This document shows positions 1-13,432 of a stretch of DNA of 64,000 nucleotides, piece after piece. Position numbers and translations under genes: made by a program. The notes beneath the pieces were generated by a model. That model made no database searches, was not told the origin of the DNA, and saw nothing but the letters and a program-made list of their open reading frames with translations. This DNA is from Viscum album. Taxonomy: Eukaryota > Streptophyta > Magnoliopsida > Santalales > Viscaceae. Within the stretch, counting starts at the first letter, position 1. Every line of letters starts with the position of its first letter. Where the stretch lies: the NCBI GenBank assembly GCA_963277665.1, contig OY728121.1, positions 1,653,088,062 through 1,653,152,061 of the forward strand, given 5' to 3'.

Positions 1-1
1 A

Positions 2-1023
2 AATAATGAGACTAACATCACTAATGATTTTAAGGGAACTAAAAACACTGATATTTCAAAAAACACTAATGACACAAACTCCACTAATGTCATAGATTCT
101 AAAATACATAATGAATCCGTTGATGATACAGATAATAGTGATTCAACTAAAAATATTGAAACCAAATATTGCACAAACAAAACTAATATTATTATAATCA
201 TGAATATTATTGACATTACAAATTCCACTAACGTATCTAAGAGCACTGAAAACACTAATGGTACTAATTCAACTTATGTGGAAATAAATGAATTTTTGAA
301 AAAAATCTTGAATCATATAGATTTAATTTATAGTAAAAACTACATTAAAAATGACACCACATATGGTACTAACATAAAAGATGGAACTAACAATAAAAAT
401 TTCACTAACATCAAAGATTATGCCTAGGGAATCAACACCAGTGATGTTATTAATGTACCCAATTACTCTACGTCAAATACTAAAACTAATAAAAATGATA
501 AAACATTTACTAGATATACTAATAATAGAAATAAAAATACATAAAACAAAAATATCCTTGACTTCAATGATGATACTATTGGAAATAATTGCATTGTTGA
601 TAAGACTGATGGTAATAAGGACACTAAAAACTTTTTGGATATTAAGGAAACTAATGAAAATTACCACTCTAATGGTATTGATGACACTTACATTATACTA
701 AACTCAAAAAACACTCATTGTACTAACAGATTTTTTGGAAATTATGGAACTAATGACACCGAAAACATTGAAGTCGCCAAAGGAATAGAATATAGTAATG
801 GAAATGATGAAATTGGAACCATTGAGGTAGATAAAAAATGCTACATAAGTGTAAATAATAACACCAAATATATTAACGAAAATGAATAAATTAATGTATC
901 AATATTACTATATTCATGGAATATTCTACTAAAACTAACACAACAAACATAAATAATAACCCAAAATACATTGGAATCATTAAGGACAATAATAAAACTA
1001 ACATTGATATGTGTCAATCATAA
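2..1023 (+). pseudogene. Asn/Thr-rich repetitive reading frame, partial at the left edge, decayed
   Basis: One frame runs from base 2 to the TAA at 887-889 with only two internal stops (TAG 425-427 and a TAA near 542). The same composition then resumes in another frame from about 919 to the TAA at 1021-1023. In DNA this A+T-rich, roughly 26 stops would be expected in 296 codons by chance. The product is a loose repeat of Asn-Thr pairs (TN.TN, NTND, GTN) with no domain I recognise, no zinc knuckle and no protease or polymerase motif. At DNA level it is a degenerate short repeat around ACTAAT or ACTAAC, which is itself stop-free in two frames, so part of the openness comes from the repeat. It could be a decayed low-complexity gene entering from the left, or a coding-like minisatellite. 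Function unknown. Confidence 0.45.
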
Positions 1024-3159
1024 CAAACATGGATCTTATATCATTTTCTTGATTAAAAATTACATATCCGAAATAAATAAACAATCCTGGTTATGAATTT
1101 TTTAGAGCCTATTGTGAATAAACACATATGTATCTTATTTCACATAATTTTTTAAATGTATCCTTAAAATTTCACCACACAATATTCCCACCGTAAAAAA
1201 ATTATTGTATGTAATTCCCAATATATATATTAAACCTGAGAGGGAGTGGGATAAAATGCTCAGTTGGTGATTATCTTATCAATAAGTAATAAAGGGTTTG
1301 ATCATAAGAACGTGAGGAAAAATTAACATAGGATAAATACATTATTTAAAATCTCTACATGTTATAAGAGTTTATCATATGAAATGATATAATAATATAC
1401 ATCAGGATATTGGAATATATGACCAGAAAATAGTCATCATTAAATTATAACACTTACACCATGGCATGGAAGCATGTGAAAATAAATATTAAACATATAA
1501 ACATAACATGGGATTGTGGAATAAACGTAATCAAAGATAACATAATATCTATCAAGTTTAACTACCAAGAATATCATAATGAAGTTGATTAGGAATCACT
1601 ACCTATTTCTCATAACATAGTTGATCAAGTGTCACTATAACCATCCCCTAGCTGATCGATCATCATTAGTCATGTCCTATAATAATTTCATGATATATGA
1701 AAATATACCCAATGCATTAGAGTGATATATCAATCTAGCTCAACCTATAATGATAAAATATATTTATGTGTGTCACATTAAATCAATCATACAACATATC
1801 ATGAGTGCTTGAGGGAAAAAATATAGTTCATATAACATTTTCTAATAGTATATCATAAGAAAAAATTATGAATTAGATCAATTGATAAAAAAATCAAATG
1901 AAATAATTATATCATAAAATAATATATTTGGTGATTCATGTAATATTAATCTATAGTAGATTGATATTTTTGGGATAGATAGAGAAATTGAAGATAATTC
2001 ATAACGAGAATTTTCATAATGATTTTTTAACATTATCATAAAAAAAATATTATTCAATTTTAAAATCATATTCAATGCGTGAAAAGAGGAATTTGGAAAT
2101 GTTAATATCATGGATTTATAACTAATAGATCCTTGAAATAAAATAATGTGATGAAACAACCAAGGATTACCCAACACATCACCCGACCCAACACCCCACT
2201 ATTCCTGAAAGGTATTTCTAATGCCTATATATTGGAAACTATTCCTTGGGTCTCAAGAATTAAAAAAATTGAAAATTTTGACATTCATGTAATCATATAA
2301 ATAAAAAATGGACACAGTGGTGAATCTTGCATGGCCTATCCATATGATGGACATCCAATAAAATAATAAATTATTTCAATATTAATGAAACAAACAACCA
2401 GATTAATACACAGCAGTAATAGGATGAATGAATTAGAAACAAAATATATGTATAAAATAAATATTAAATGGAAGACAAAATATCACAATAGAAGATCTAG
2501 AATAATTGTAAATTTTTCTAAGTCTGATAGAAAACCATCCCATAAAGCTCTTATATAAACCCAAACCACCATAATTCATCACTATGTGACCCATGGGAAC
2601 TCTCCAAATATCATACAAACCATCATTAGATCACCCAATCATAAAGATTTAAAGAGTAAATGTATTATGAATCTAAAATAAATCAATAGAGATACCTATA
2701 TTACGTTTCCCAAAACCATACTATCATATCTACGGCTAAAAACAACTTCTTTATTCAATGAATTTCCTAAAAACTAAATGATCCAAGATATACTTGTTTG
2801 TGTTTCAAATTTTTATCATAATTTAAACATGTATTCAGTGAAATAATTTAAAAAACTAGATAATTGAAAGGTTTAGTGTCTTTGGAAAGTAGATATATCA
2901 AAAATATTATAGTGAATATTTCACTATCATCACACTATATTGTTTTCCCTTTTAGGCATCTCTATTTTACACTCACATTCATAACCAAGGGAATTAAACC
3001 ATACAAAAGGGGGACAAAAAATTATTAGTGAGGGTAAAAATAAAAGATTAAAATGAAAGAGAATATGTGTTAATATGATAATCATATAGTTATGAGATCA
3101 TACTCAAGGTATATGAACATAAAATTTAAAATCATAACTAAATTAACATGGATCATCAT
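1024..3159. other. AT-rich intergenic stretch, no gene seen
   Basis: No frame of useful length, RNA gene or clear element end was found. The few short frames here lack recognisable motifs. The sequence resembles decayed repeat DNA, and a first-copy LTR begins directly after it. Confidence 0.5.
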
Positions 3160-6100
3160 TGTAACAACCCAAGACGTTCAATAATTATCTTCTAAAATTA
3201 ATTTAATTATTTTTATATCTAAATTTATACACAATACCAAGTTTATCTTACACTAAACACAAAACTGATATTATCTTGTGGTATAATAAACACTCTGTTG
3301 GTTTGTATCATGCATAGTACTAAGTTTCTTTTGTAGCTTGTGTTACAAGCAAGATCCAGTTTTACCAAACTACACTATATTATTAATAATACTATTTATT
3401 ATTATAGTTATCAACTATCCATTTTAATGAGATGTATTAAAATGATTTACTAAATTTGAAAAATATGTTATACATATGTTTTTATAGTTATTTGGTGAAT
3501 AATTAATTAAAAATGAATTTATAAATCAATTATAATGGAAATTTTTTTATAAAAAACTATTTTTATGAAAATATGGTACTTTTCATAATAAATTAAATTA
3601 ATTAAATATAATGTTTTATATTGGTGAAACTTATATATTCTATATTAAATTATTTTTTTACATTCATCCAATTGATTGGATATACATAATATAATAAAAA
3701 ATCATATTTTAAGCATAAAAAATACTTTTTTTCTAAAGGTAGGTATTCTAAGCTTTTAATGGAACAATTATTTCAAAGAAAATTTTGAAAACTTTTATAA
3801 ATTATATTTGAAAAAATATAAATTTTAAAGTCAAATTTAAAAATGAAATTATGTTGAATATCTCGTAATTTTTTGAGAAGTTTCATTTGTTGATGAATAT
3901 TGCAAAGTACTAAATATTGTTTGAAAACTAACTTTCATCTATATAATGTATAATGTCAAATTATATTTTAATTTTGGTTTTTATTTTTAATTAAGATATA
4001 TTATTATTAAATTAATCCAATTTAGGTTATTTTAATCCTTTTAATATAGAATTTACTTATAAAAACATAGTGAATTTTTTAACATTTTCACTTTATAACA
4101 ATGCTTTCTCATCCCGTCTGTGGGATTAATTTCAAATTAGTTTCTTAAAATTATGTGATTTTAATTGGTAGAAATGAATTAAATATTTTTAACTATATTG
4201 ATTTATAATTTATATGAAATTTAAACATTTTTGTGACCAAAAATATTTGTGAATGCAATTAAAATTAATTACAATGATTAATGTAAAATTAATCTCACAA
4301 AGAAAATAAACATTAATATTAAGGGTCCAAATGAACCATATAATATTTAGAAACCCTATTTTCACATATATATATATAATATTACATTTTTAATTGAATA
4401 TAGTTCATATGAGAGAACATTATGCAAGGGAGACCTCAAAATAGTGTTTACCTTTTTATATTTACAAGAATGACATTACTCCTCCACCTTAAAAATGAAC
4501 TCACTCCGCAAAATTATTTACACCTAAAAAGAATTTTTTTTCATAAAAAATATACCCTAATAAACTCCCAAAATCCCTAAACTCATATTGTGCGCTTCAC
4601 CTTGTTTAGAATTCAATTCAAATATGTCCTTTGGTACAAACCAAAAGGAGTTAACCGTAGGAGATGTAGAGTTTTTCAATGAGCACCTTTGTTTTATTTG
4701 TTTCTCCACCCCATAAATTTTTGTTATATATTTATTATATAATAACCTCATAATCTAAAATATAATGAGATTTTGTTATTAAAATTTTAATACGTAAAAT
4801 TTCCAACACTTATATCAAATGGGATACAAAATCATCATTCGTGTGTACGACAAACTACAGCCTCAGGAACCGATGTATTTTGTTATTCCATTATTAGCTT
4901 TAATTTTTGGAAATACTGATGTATTTATTGTTTATATATATGATATATTTAATATTAAAAATTTACATAAACTTATTTAATTTTTACATAATTAATAGCT
5001 TCATGATTTCCATTTTTTTGGTAATTCGATAACATAGTTTGTGGAGGTTTGGACTACCACCTCCCTAACGTTATGTGATCCATTAAAACTTTACATGGAA
5101 TGTATTAAGGTTGTTTTCAATAAAAATGAATGAAATATATGAAATTAAAATAAAAATTTATTTTAACAAAAATATATATCAATTACTTTTATTTTTTTTA
5201 ATATGAAAATAAAATGGAAACAACATTCATACGTGCATATGGCCCACAATCTCGATGAATTGTGCATTTCATTTCCTGTCTCCAATTTTTATGTATTACT
5301 CTAAATAAAATTATAATGAATATATAATATATTTAAATCCGGATTTAAATTCTCTAGATGATGAAATCAGGATCTATGTGAAAGGAAAAAAATAAATATG
5401 GTCAAAACATACTTAAGAAACAAGATAATTAACACCCAAAATGGTGAAAATTATGAAAGATCGTTATTGAATGGGTGATAAGTTATTATAATTGGAATAT
5501 ATATGCTATTATAAAAATTAATATTTTTCTGGTATAAGTTAATCAAATACTTAAAACCATTATACATGTATTAAAATGATGTTCCACCAAAAGAGAGTGT
5601 ACGGTAAGGGATTTCATCTCAATTTACATTCCATTGAGGCTTATTTGATATTATGAACCAAGTAAAATTTATATGGTGTATATACTTCTCCTTTGAAAAG
5701 TAGAATCATAAATAATATATTATTCATGTTATTTAAACATTCAATTTGAATTATATCTTCCATAGTATTTGGTTTTAAAATTTCTTAGTGACAAATGTAA
5801 TTGTGAAATCTCACTTTCTTTTGTGATTACTAAATTTATCTTGAAAACATAACTATATTGTAATAAGTTTTAATTATAAATTATAATTCACCTAAATATA
5901 TATATTCATGGGTTATGGATAATAATATTTCATAATCCTTATACCATTTTGACATATTTTTTATATTGATAGTTATAGGATTATTTTTTGAATTATTGAT
6001 AAATCTATATTCTTTACTCTGTACAGATATAGATAAGGTTAATTTTATAGATATAAATATATTATTACATATATGTGGAATGTTTTAGACTGGAAGTGAT

Positions 6101-6718
6101 TTGTGGGTCTAGGAATTAATATTTCCCCTCGATGCATTGACAAGTTCTCATGAGACAATTCAATTGCGAAAAATAAACAGGATTATTTCTAAAGTTTTAA
6201 AACATCTTGTGAAAGGTATTACTGGTATTTTATTATTATTTCATATGCATGAAATCCAATAATTTAAAATTAACTTTATTCATAATTCAGTTATCGTTAT
6301 TATTATTCATCCATGATATCTTCGCTATGAAAAAATTTACAGATTCATTTCAATCTTTTCATATTTATTAAATGACATCTGTCTTCAGTTATTTACCATG
6401 CCATATTGAGTATTCATTATTGGTTCATGATATATTACATTGTACTTAACCCTTAATGAGGATTTGATCTCACCCTTATTTTGTGTCCTTTCCCTAGGAT
6501 ATGAAGATGAATTCTTGGAAAGAGATTCAAGTATGCTGATAGTTTTATTTTGTTATGTGTTATGTTTTTTTATTACCAATGTAAAATGGCCTCCATGTTA
6601 TGTATTTGGTTTCAAAAACACCTAAAAGGATTGGTCCTTAGATATTTTATTCCACATAATCATGCCAATGTAATAATGTAAGGTACTAGCTCTGGGATTC
6701 TTGTGTCAAGGTGTTATA
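3160..6718 (+). repeat. 5' LTR of element 1
   Basis: It aligns by eye along its length with 8695-12235: for example, the block near 4820 (gggataca, cgtgtgtac) matches 10346, the block at 5028-5100 matches 10550-10620, and the cccctcgat block near 6125 matches 11645. It also shares its first two-thirds with the LTRs at 21427 and 31581. Likely U3 promoter sequence lies near 4450-4500 and a splice-acceptor-like block at 6469-6510. No coding capacity. Confidence 0.85.
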
Positions 6719-6720
6719 GT

Positions 6721-6736
6721 TGGTATGAGAAGATGG
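6721..6736 (+). other. Primer binding site, initiator Met tRNA type
   Basis: The sequence tggtatgagaagatgg lies two bases after the LTR end and matches the plant gypsy primer motif TGGTATCAGAGC with a few changes, followed by the usual ATGG. This fixes the plus orientation and the left LTR as the 5' one. Confidence 0.75.
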
Positions 6737-8683
6737 TAAAATAAATCATAGAAATAATATTTAGGAAAAACATTGATTAGAGAACATAACCCAATAAAAG
6801 AATTTTAGGATAATCATACAATAACCTCCCAAATAAACAATTGTTTTGATTATGAGATTATATAATCATAATTTTTTCTATTTGTTTTAAGTATTAGACA
6901 TGCTTTGAGATTATAGATCAATTTCCATAATAATATGATCAAATCTAGTGTATGCCATCATTTAGAAATTTTATATAGAAAAAGGAATAGGAACATAACC
7001 CATTCACATCATCCAATGGGTATGAATGTTAATAATTCTTATTCCAATTAGCTATTCTTTTTAATGGAATGAGTCCCCAAAATATTCTCATCATATTAAT
7101 ATATAATATCATGTGCTAATGAGACATAGAATTAATTATCTATATATTATATCTTTGGAGGGATTCATGAGAATAAGAGTACATGTGTGAAAAGGATGGA
7201 TAAAGGAATGAAGAGAAAGAAATATTTCCCCAAAGGTAACAAAATTGTGGAAAAATCACCCTGGGAAGTACTATAAAGGATTAATAGTTTGTTATATGTG
7301 AGGAGATAAGGTTCACTAGGAAAAATAATAAAGAGGTAAGTATATAGTTCCTCTTCTTACTTTTTAAAACTGTAACTATATGGGCCACTATAGAAAAAAA
7401 TTCCCATACATTAATAGAATATATAAAAATGATATTATGGGATCAATGTCAAGCTTATGCTATTGATATAGCTAAAGTGGAATGATAAATTTTTTACTAT
7501 TTTTGTATCATTGAATAATTTTGTTAGAGTATTATGGTGATTAAATCTTAGTAATAAGTATTATATCTGAGGACATTACTACATTACTTTTTCATTAAGA
7601 ATTTGAAAGCATATGTTCAAAAATAATGATGACCGAGAAAATTGACTCAGTTGGAAATTAAACTACTTGGAAAACAAATGATTGAAGGAAATACATAACT
7701 TAAAATATTTCTAATGTTGAGATAATGATGGTTGGATAAATGGATGATTGATATGGATAATGTAAATAGGATATATCTAAATATCATGGAACTGATTAAT
7801 AATTTTTTGAACACATTGTTTATGCTATCATTGATGGATTTTACATCCTTTTTGGGATTTATATAATATATCCAATAATAATTGTTCTATTTAATAAATA
7901 AAGAAGAATTCATGTTCTCAGAATGGTTTTATGGTTTCTCAAGTTATTTCCATGTTTCAATAGAATTCATGACGAAGTTATTCACATGTTTAGTAGGAAA
8001 AAATTTATAGATACTTCATATTGTTTTTATTAACTATAGGTTTATTTTGGAAAATTAGAGACCTTCCGTAAAAATTGTTGGATCTTAATTTTAGGAAAAA
8101 GTTGACCATTCATGATATTTTTTATGTTGATATTTTGTTGAGTTTTTAGAGGGTAATTCATTACATAACCATATGATTCATCATTTTCTATGAAATGAAG
8201 TATAAATAGTTAATGGAAAAAACAAAATTATAGTATTATTTTAATGAAATAGAAATATGTATTTACCTATATTCTCAGAGAGTGAAGTAATTCCTCAACT
8301 GAAGGAGAAAGGGTCTTGAAACAAAAACTTCTCCTATTATCATCCATTTTGATGATGTCAGTAAATGTTTTCACACAAATGTGGTTTATGAACTTATAAT
8401 CCTATACATTTTCTGGATCACCCACTTTCTTGTTATTAATGTTCACTCTCACTCTCTATTAAAAATTTATAGTTATATTTTTCATCCATTTTTATTTTTT
8501 CACTAATGTTCTTCAATTCGAAAGCATAGTTTTCTAGTTAGCTTCACATATCCATTTCCCTCTTATTAAAATGATGTGTTCTTAAATCTATTTAATATTA
8601 TTATTTAAAAAAATAGTATTTTCAAAAATAAAACTCTTGATTATAAAGATGAAGTATGATTTGTTAAGACACAATTTATTTAT
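6737..8683 (+). other. Internal region of element 1, noncoding
   Basis: About 1.95 kb between primer site and purine tract, with stops in all frames. It is collinear with the internal region of the element at 21427-35690: shared blocks include 7715-7790 with 30510-30590, and the stretch ending gaagttattcacatg at 7974-7990 with the same words near 30756. No reverse transcriptase, protease or integrase motif was recognised. The shared shape in two copies argues for an internal deletion older than these insertions. Confidence 0.6.
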
Positions 8684-8694
8684 GGAGGGGAGAA
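8684..8694 (+). other. Polypurine tract of element 1
   Basis: The run ggaggggagaa lies immediately 5' of the right LTR start (tttaacacccc, from tgtaacacccc). This is the expected plus-strand primer position. Confidence 0.8.
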
Positions 8695-11600
8695 TTTAAC
8701 ACCCCAATACATTACAATATGTTTCTTTTAGAATAAATTTAATTTTGTTTCTAGGTTTCTTTATAAGAAACCCAAAGTTAATCGTATTCTACACATAAAA
8801 CTAAGATTAAATTGAGTAACATGAAACACTATGTTATCTTCTGTTAGAAATAGAATTGAGTTTCGATGATATCTTTCATGATAATAAATACTTAATTTTT
8901 CCAAATTACAATGTATTATTAATATTATTATTTAATATGATAGTTATAATCTAGCAGTTTTAATGAAATATATGAAAATGATTAAATAAATTTTACAAAT
9001 GTATATTAAATAATTTGGTAACAAGTTAATTATAAATGATTATTGAATAAATTTATAAAGAAAATGTTTCTATAAAAAACTATTTTTATAAACCCAAGGT
9101 GTTGTATATTAATAAATTAAATTAATTAAAATAGGTGGATTATATTATTGAAATTTATTAATTTTAAATTCCATTAATTTTATTTACATTCATCCAATAA
9201 ATTTTATAGGAATAATATAAGAGAAAAAAGTAAATTTTTTGTATAAAAGCCAAATTTTTGTAAAGGAAGTTTTGCAACCTTTTATTGGAACAACTATCGT
9301 AAACCTAATTTTTGGAACATTCAAAATTTATATTTTAAAAATAAACTTCATTTTTATACCGTAATGTCAAAATTATCTTTTGTTGAATATTTATTATTTC
9401 TCTATGTAGTTTAATATTTTGATGACTAGTGACAAATATTGAAATTCCATTAAAACGTACATTTATTATAAATAATTTACAATGTTAAAATATATTTCAA
9501 ATTGTGTTAAAAGTTAAATTAGATATATATTTAATATATTAATACAATTTAGGTTACTTGAATAATTTTTTATATTTAAAATTTATATAAAAACATAGTA
9601 AACATTTAATCATTTTAACTTCAAAACCCCGCTTTCTCATCCTATATTTGGGATTAATTTTAAGTAAATATTTTCCACTTATGTTCTAGTAATTTAGAAA
9701 AATCGATTCCATATTTGTAATAAAAAAAATTCATAATTTCTATAAAAATTTAAATAGTTTTTATCCAAAAAACTTTAGTGAAATAAATTAAAATTAATTT
9801 CAAAGATTAATTAAAAAATATGTTTACTAAGGGTCTAAATATTAATATTGACGAAAAAAATGACATATACACTTGTCCAAAATCCTTCTGATAGAAATAT
9901 TTAGAAAAAAACACATAATTTATTTATAATTGTTCATTAATTGAGGCACATGATGTAAGCGATACATTACAATAGTGGTTACCTTTTTATATTTACCAGA
10001 ATACCACTCCACCACTACAAAAGGCACTCACTCCTCCCCCCTTCTTCACACCTCACAAGAATATTTCCTCAAGACACCCCTTGAAAAAATAAACAGAAAA
10101 AATCAATTCCCTAATCCTGTGAGAATATATTTTCGTGGAAAATAATCCAAGAATTCTTTTTTTGTAAACCAAAAAGAGTTACTCAAATACGATGTAATGT
10201 TCTTCAAAGATCACTTTTTTTAGTTCTTTCTCTACCCCATAAATTTTAAATATAGAATTTTTATATAATAAATTATTTATATTAAATATACTGATATGTT
10301 TTTTTGTCAACGGTGATACCTAAAACATAACACACATCTATCATATGGGATACATAATCATCATTTGTGTGTACAGTGGACTACCTCTTTGGGAACTGAT
10401 GTCGTTCGTTCTATCATTACCATCATTCAATATTAGAAATATTGAATTATTTATAGTTTATATTTTATATATGTGATATTTAAAATGTATTGATGCTTAT
10501 TTAATTATTATATAAAACTTACCTCCATGATTTCCATTTTGGGAAACATGATAACATCATTTGGGGATGTATGGACTATCCACTTCTCAAAGTTAGGTGA
10601 TTAGTCTATGCATTTCATGGAATGGATTAAGGATGGTTTAAATTAAAAAAAAGATATATAGGAAAAAATCTAATTTAAGTATAAAATAAATATAAATATT
10701 TAACATTTCTTTCTTTTATTACAACAAGAAAATAGAAACAACATTCTTGCGTACTTACAACCAATTGTTTCCATGAACGTTGAATTTCATTTCCTATCTA
10801 AAAGTTTTATGGATTACTCTAAATAAATATATACAGAATATATATATGATATTCACATAATGATTTACATTTTTGATATTTTTAAATCATGATCTATGGT
10901 ATAATAATAAAATCAAGTTGAAACGTACTCGAGAAACCAGATAATTAACACCATAAATAGTGAAAATAACAAATTATTATTATAAAATGGGTGATAAGTT
11001 ATTATAAAAGAATCATATATGATATTATAAATATTGAGATGGTTCTTTTTTAATTTAATAACACACATTAAACAATTATAAACGATGTTAAATTCCATTA
11101 AACCAAAAGTGATTATAAATTATGGGATTTTGTCTCAATTTAAATTCTATTGTGAAATATTTGTTATTCTCCAAAGACTCAATTCTATGGGGTGTATATA
11201 CTGATCCTTTGATAAGTAATAACATGAAAAATTTATTCTTAATGTTATTTTTATATTTAATTTCAATTATTTCATCCATGGTATTTGATTTCAAAATTAC
11301 CAATTGGGGAAAGTTATTGTGAAATATCACATTCCATTGTGACTGTTAACTTTATCTTCAAACATTCACTTTATTGCAATTACATTTCATTGGAAATTAG
11401 AATTCTCATAAATATCATTATTAATGGGTGATTGATATGATTTTTTCCTAAATCAAATACCATTTTTACATACTCTATTTACTTTGACAATAAATTTTTT
11501 ATCTAGGGAAATAATGATAAATCTTGATTCTTTACTGAATATGGATATTTGATAAGGAATTTTTCTAACAAACAAGATAATTTTTTTTATATATTAGGAA

Positions 11601-12235
11601 TGATTTGGACTAGTTTTGATGGGTGGATCCCAAACATTATATATCCCCTCGATTCACCGATAGGTTCTCATGAGAAAAATTATTTGCACAAATTAAATAG
11701 GGTTCTGCCTACAGTTTTAGACCTTATTACGAAAGGTCCTGATGGTATAGGTTTTCATGTGCCCTAGAAATGACATCCATCAAATAATAATTATCTTCAT
11801 TCTGAATTTTTTAATTGTTATTATTACTTATCAATGTGATCTTCTGTAGGAAGAAATATATGGAGGTATTTTATCATAATTTTATTAATTAAATGGAATA
11901 CATGCTAATTTAACTACCCTTCGACATTGATTGTTAATTACTCATTCAGGATATAATCTACAGTACATGAACCATACTGAGCATTTGAGGTCACCATTAT
12001 TTTTTCATCTTCCTATGATGTGAAGATGAATTATTGGGATGAGTTTCATGGATGGTATGAATTTTATTTCATTGGTATTATGTTTTTTTATTCCAAATGT
12101 AAAATTAGGTTCATATTATTTATCTAGTTTCTAAAAGTTCTAAACAGATTAATCCTTAATTATTTGATTCTGTGTAATCAGGCTAATATAATAATTTAAG
12201 GAACCAGATCTAGGATTTTTTGTTCAGGTGTTATA
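8695..12235 (+). repeat. 3' LTR of element 1
   Basis: About 3.54 kb, matching the 5' LTR along its length. It starts tttaacaccccaa (the TG has become TT) and ends caggtgttata. No primer site follows; instead the probable target repeat atcct does (12236-12240). It contains a degenerate promoter block near 9990-10030 and a block at 11974-12025 (tactgagcat, then tcacc, then a pyrimidine run) that recurs near the 3' end of other LTRs here. A 72-codon frame at 11549-11767 has no recognisable motif and lies wholly within the LTR. Confidence 0.85.
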
Positions 12236-12240
12236 ATCCT
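12236..12240. repeat. Probable 5-bp target-site duplication, right copy
   Basis: atcct here against atcat at 3155-3159. Five bases is the usual duplication for gypsy elements; four of five match, which suits the decay of the LTRs. Confidence 0.5.
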
Positions 12241-12638
12241 TGTAAATCAGGGATTAAGGATTTGAGTATAATACAATATATTATTCATGATAAAACAAGA
12301 ATGTAAAAAAACCTAAGATTATGAAAAATAAATAAACATTGAAAATGATTTCATTTATCAGGTCTCACAGACCAAACTATCCTTCCCAATCACACAAATC
12401 TAAAATCAAGTGTAAGGGCATAAAGTACCAATATGGCATAAGACAAGACTCAAAAGAGTATGGAATGTCAATCAATATTGATCCATGATAGCATAAAATA
12501 TTCATATGAATATAAAATTGGATTTTTTTTTCATAAATTTTAGCATATATATCATATATTAAGGTTAACTAGTATGTCACTGTTACTATAGTAATCCAGG
12601 TACAACGACATCTATAAATTCTTGAGCATGGTTTTCCA
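12241..12638. other. AT-rich spacer, nothing recognised
   Basis: No frame, element end or RNA gene seen. It is probably flanking repeat debris belonging with the minisatellite that follows. Confidence 0.4.
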
Positions 12639-12877
12639 CTAATATACCCTCTTATTATTAGAATAACTATCTTTCTACCTTCTTTAGAATGAGATAAACA
12701 GAAATGTATCTTCTTATGCATAGTCTAACCAATGTTTTACCTTCCTATGCATGGGACAACCATTCATGTACCCTCTCAAGATTGGGATAACTACTAGTGT
12801 ACATTCTAAGGCTTGGTCAAACATTGTGTATACCGTATTAGGAATGTGTTAACCAATATTCCTCCAACATGATTAGG
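12639..12877. repeat. 31-bp minisatellite, about 8 units
   Basis: Consecutive units begin at 12639, 12670, 12701, 12732, 12763, 12794, 12824 and 12856, with lengths of 30-32 bases. Most contain an early pyrimidine-rich ac-ct-tct core and end in (g)ataac(t)a or aacca. Neighbouring units differ at many positions, so the array is old. Similar-sized arrays sit in the 3' parts of LTRs elsewhere in the window, so this may mark a decayed LTR on either strand. Confidence 0.75.
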
Positions 12878-13117
12878 TGTCTTACATAATTTATTTAAAT
12901 GATGTTCTATCTTGATTTCCCATTTTCCATGAATTAAATAACTTATTTTTATATAATTTTATTTAAAAAATAGAATTCATATATTTCATTGAAATTTTTT
13001 TAATGAATACACATTATAATGTCAATGATTCCTATTCCAAGACCATAATTCAAAAAAAATAATTCAAATAGTTTATTTTTTGTTTATAAAATTAATAAAT
13101 AACTAGTATATAAATAA

Positions 13118-13432
13118 TTACACTTGTTGGTGACCTAAATTTTTGTAACTTATTTTTTTAAAAAAATAGTAATTTTTAGAAAAATTAATTGAAAATCCAT
13201 CATCGAAAAGTTGAGATATAGTTATCCAATTTTTTGTTAAGCCTCGATAAAAATATAATTTTCTAATGATTATTGAGGGAGGATATTCAATAGATTCAAT
13301 ACCAACAGTGTTTCTTTCTTGAATTGTCACAAAATTTGAGATTTCCTCTATCAATATTAGATTATGAGAGAAAGTTGGAAGAATGTACACTTTCACTCCA
13401 CACAAAAAAAAAATCCACAAACCAATATTCAT
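13118..13432 (-). pseudogene. Ty1/copia polyprotein fragment (region before integrase)
   Basis: The minus-strand frame of 104 codons contains the stretch GLTKNWITISQLFDDGF and then INFSK, close to the copia pattern G-L-x-x-N-L-I-S-I-S-Q-L-C-D-x-G followed by F-x-K, which lies just upstream of the integrase zinc region. Nothing before or after could be joined with confidence; the sequence around is AT-rich with stops. It is a short scrap of an old element in the opposite orientation to the gypsy pol that follows. Confidence 0.55.

Larger units (their letters stand above)
3160..12235 (+). mobile_element. Old non-autonomous long-LTR retrotransposon, complete (element 1)
   Basis: Two direct repeats of about 3.55 kb (3160-6718 and 8695-12235) flank an internal region of about 1.98 kb. 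The left LTR begins TGTAACAACCC and both LTRs end TGTTATA. A primer site resembling the initiator-tRNA type follows the left LTR (6721-6736). A purine tract precedes the right LTR (8684-8694). Flanking five-base sequences are atcat (3155-3159) and atcct (12236-12240), a target duplication with one change. The primer type and LTR ends fit plant Ty3/gypsy elements. The internal region is too short for gag-pol and shows no intact frame, so the copy could not have moved without help. The LTRs have diverged heavily, so the insertion is ancient. Confidence 0.85.

Noticed and set aside
381..701. Separate 106-codon frame overlapping the Asn/Thr frame
   Set aside because: It is the second stop-free phase of the same ACTAAT-rich repeat, giving Leu/Ile/Met-rich text with no motif.
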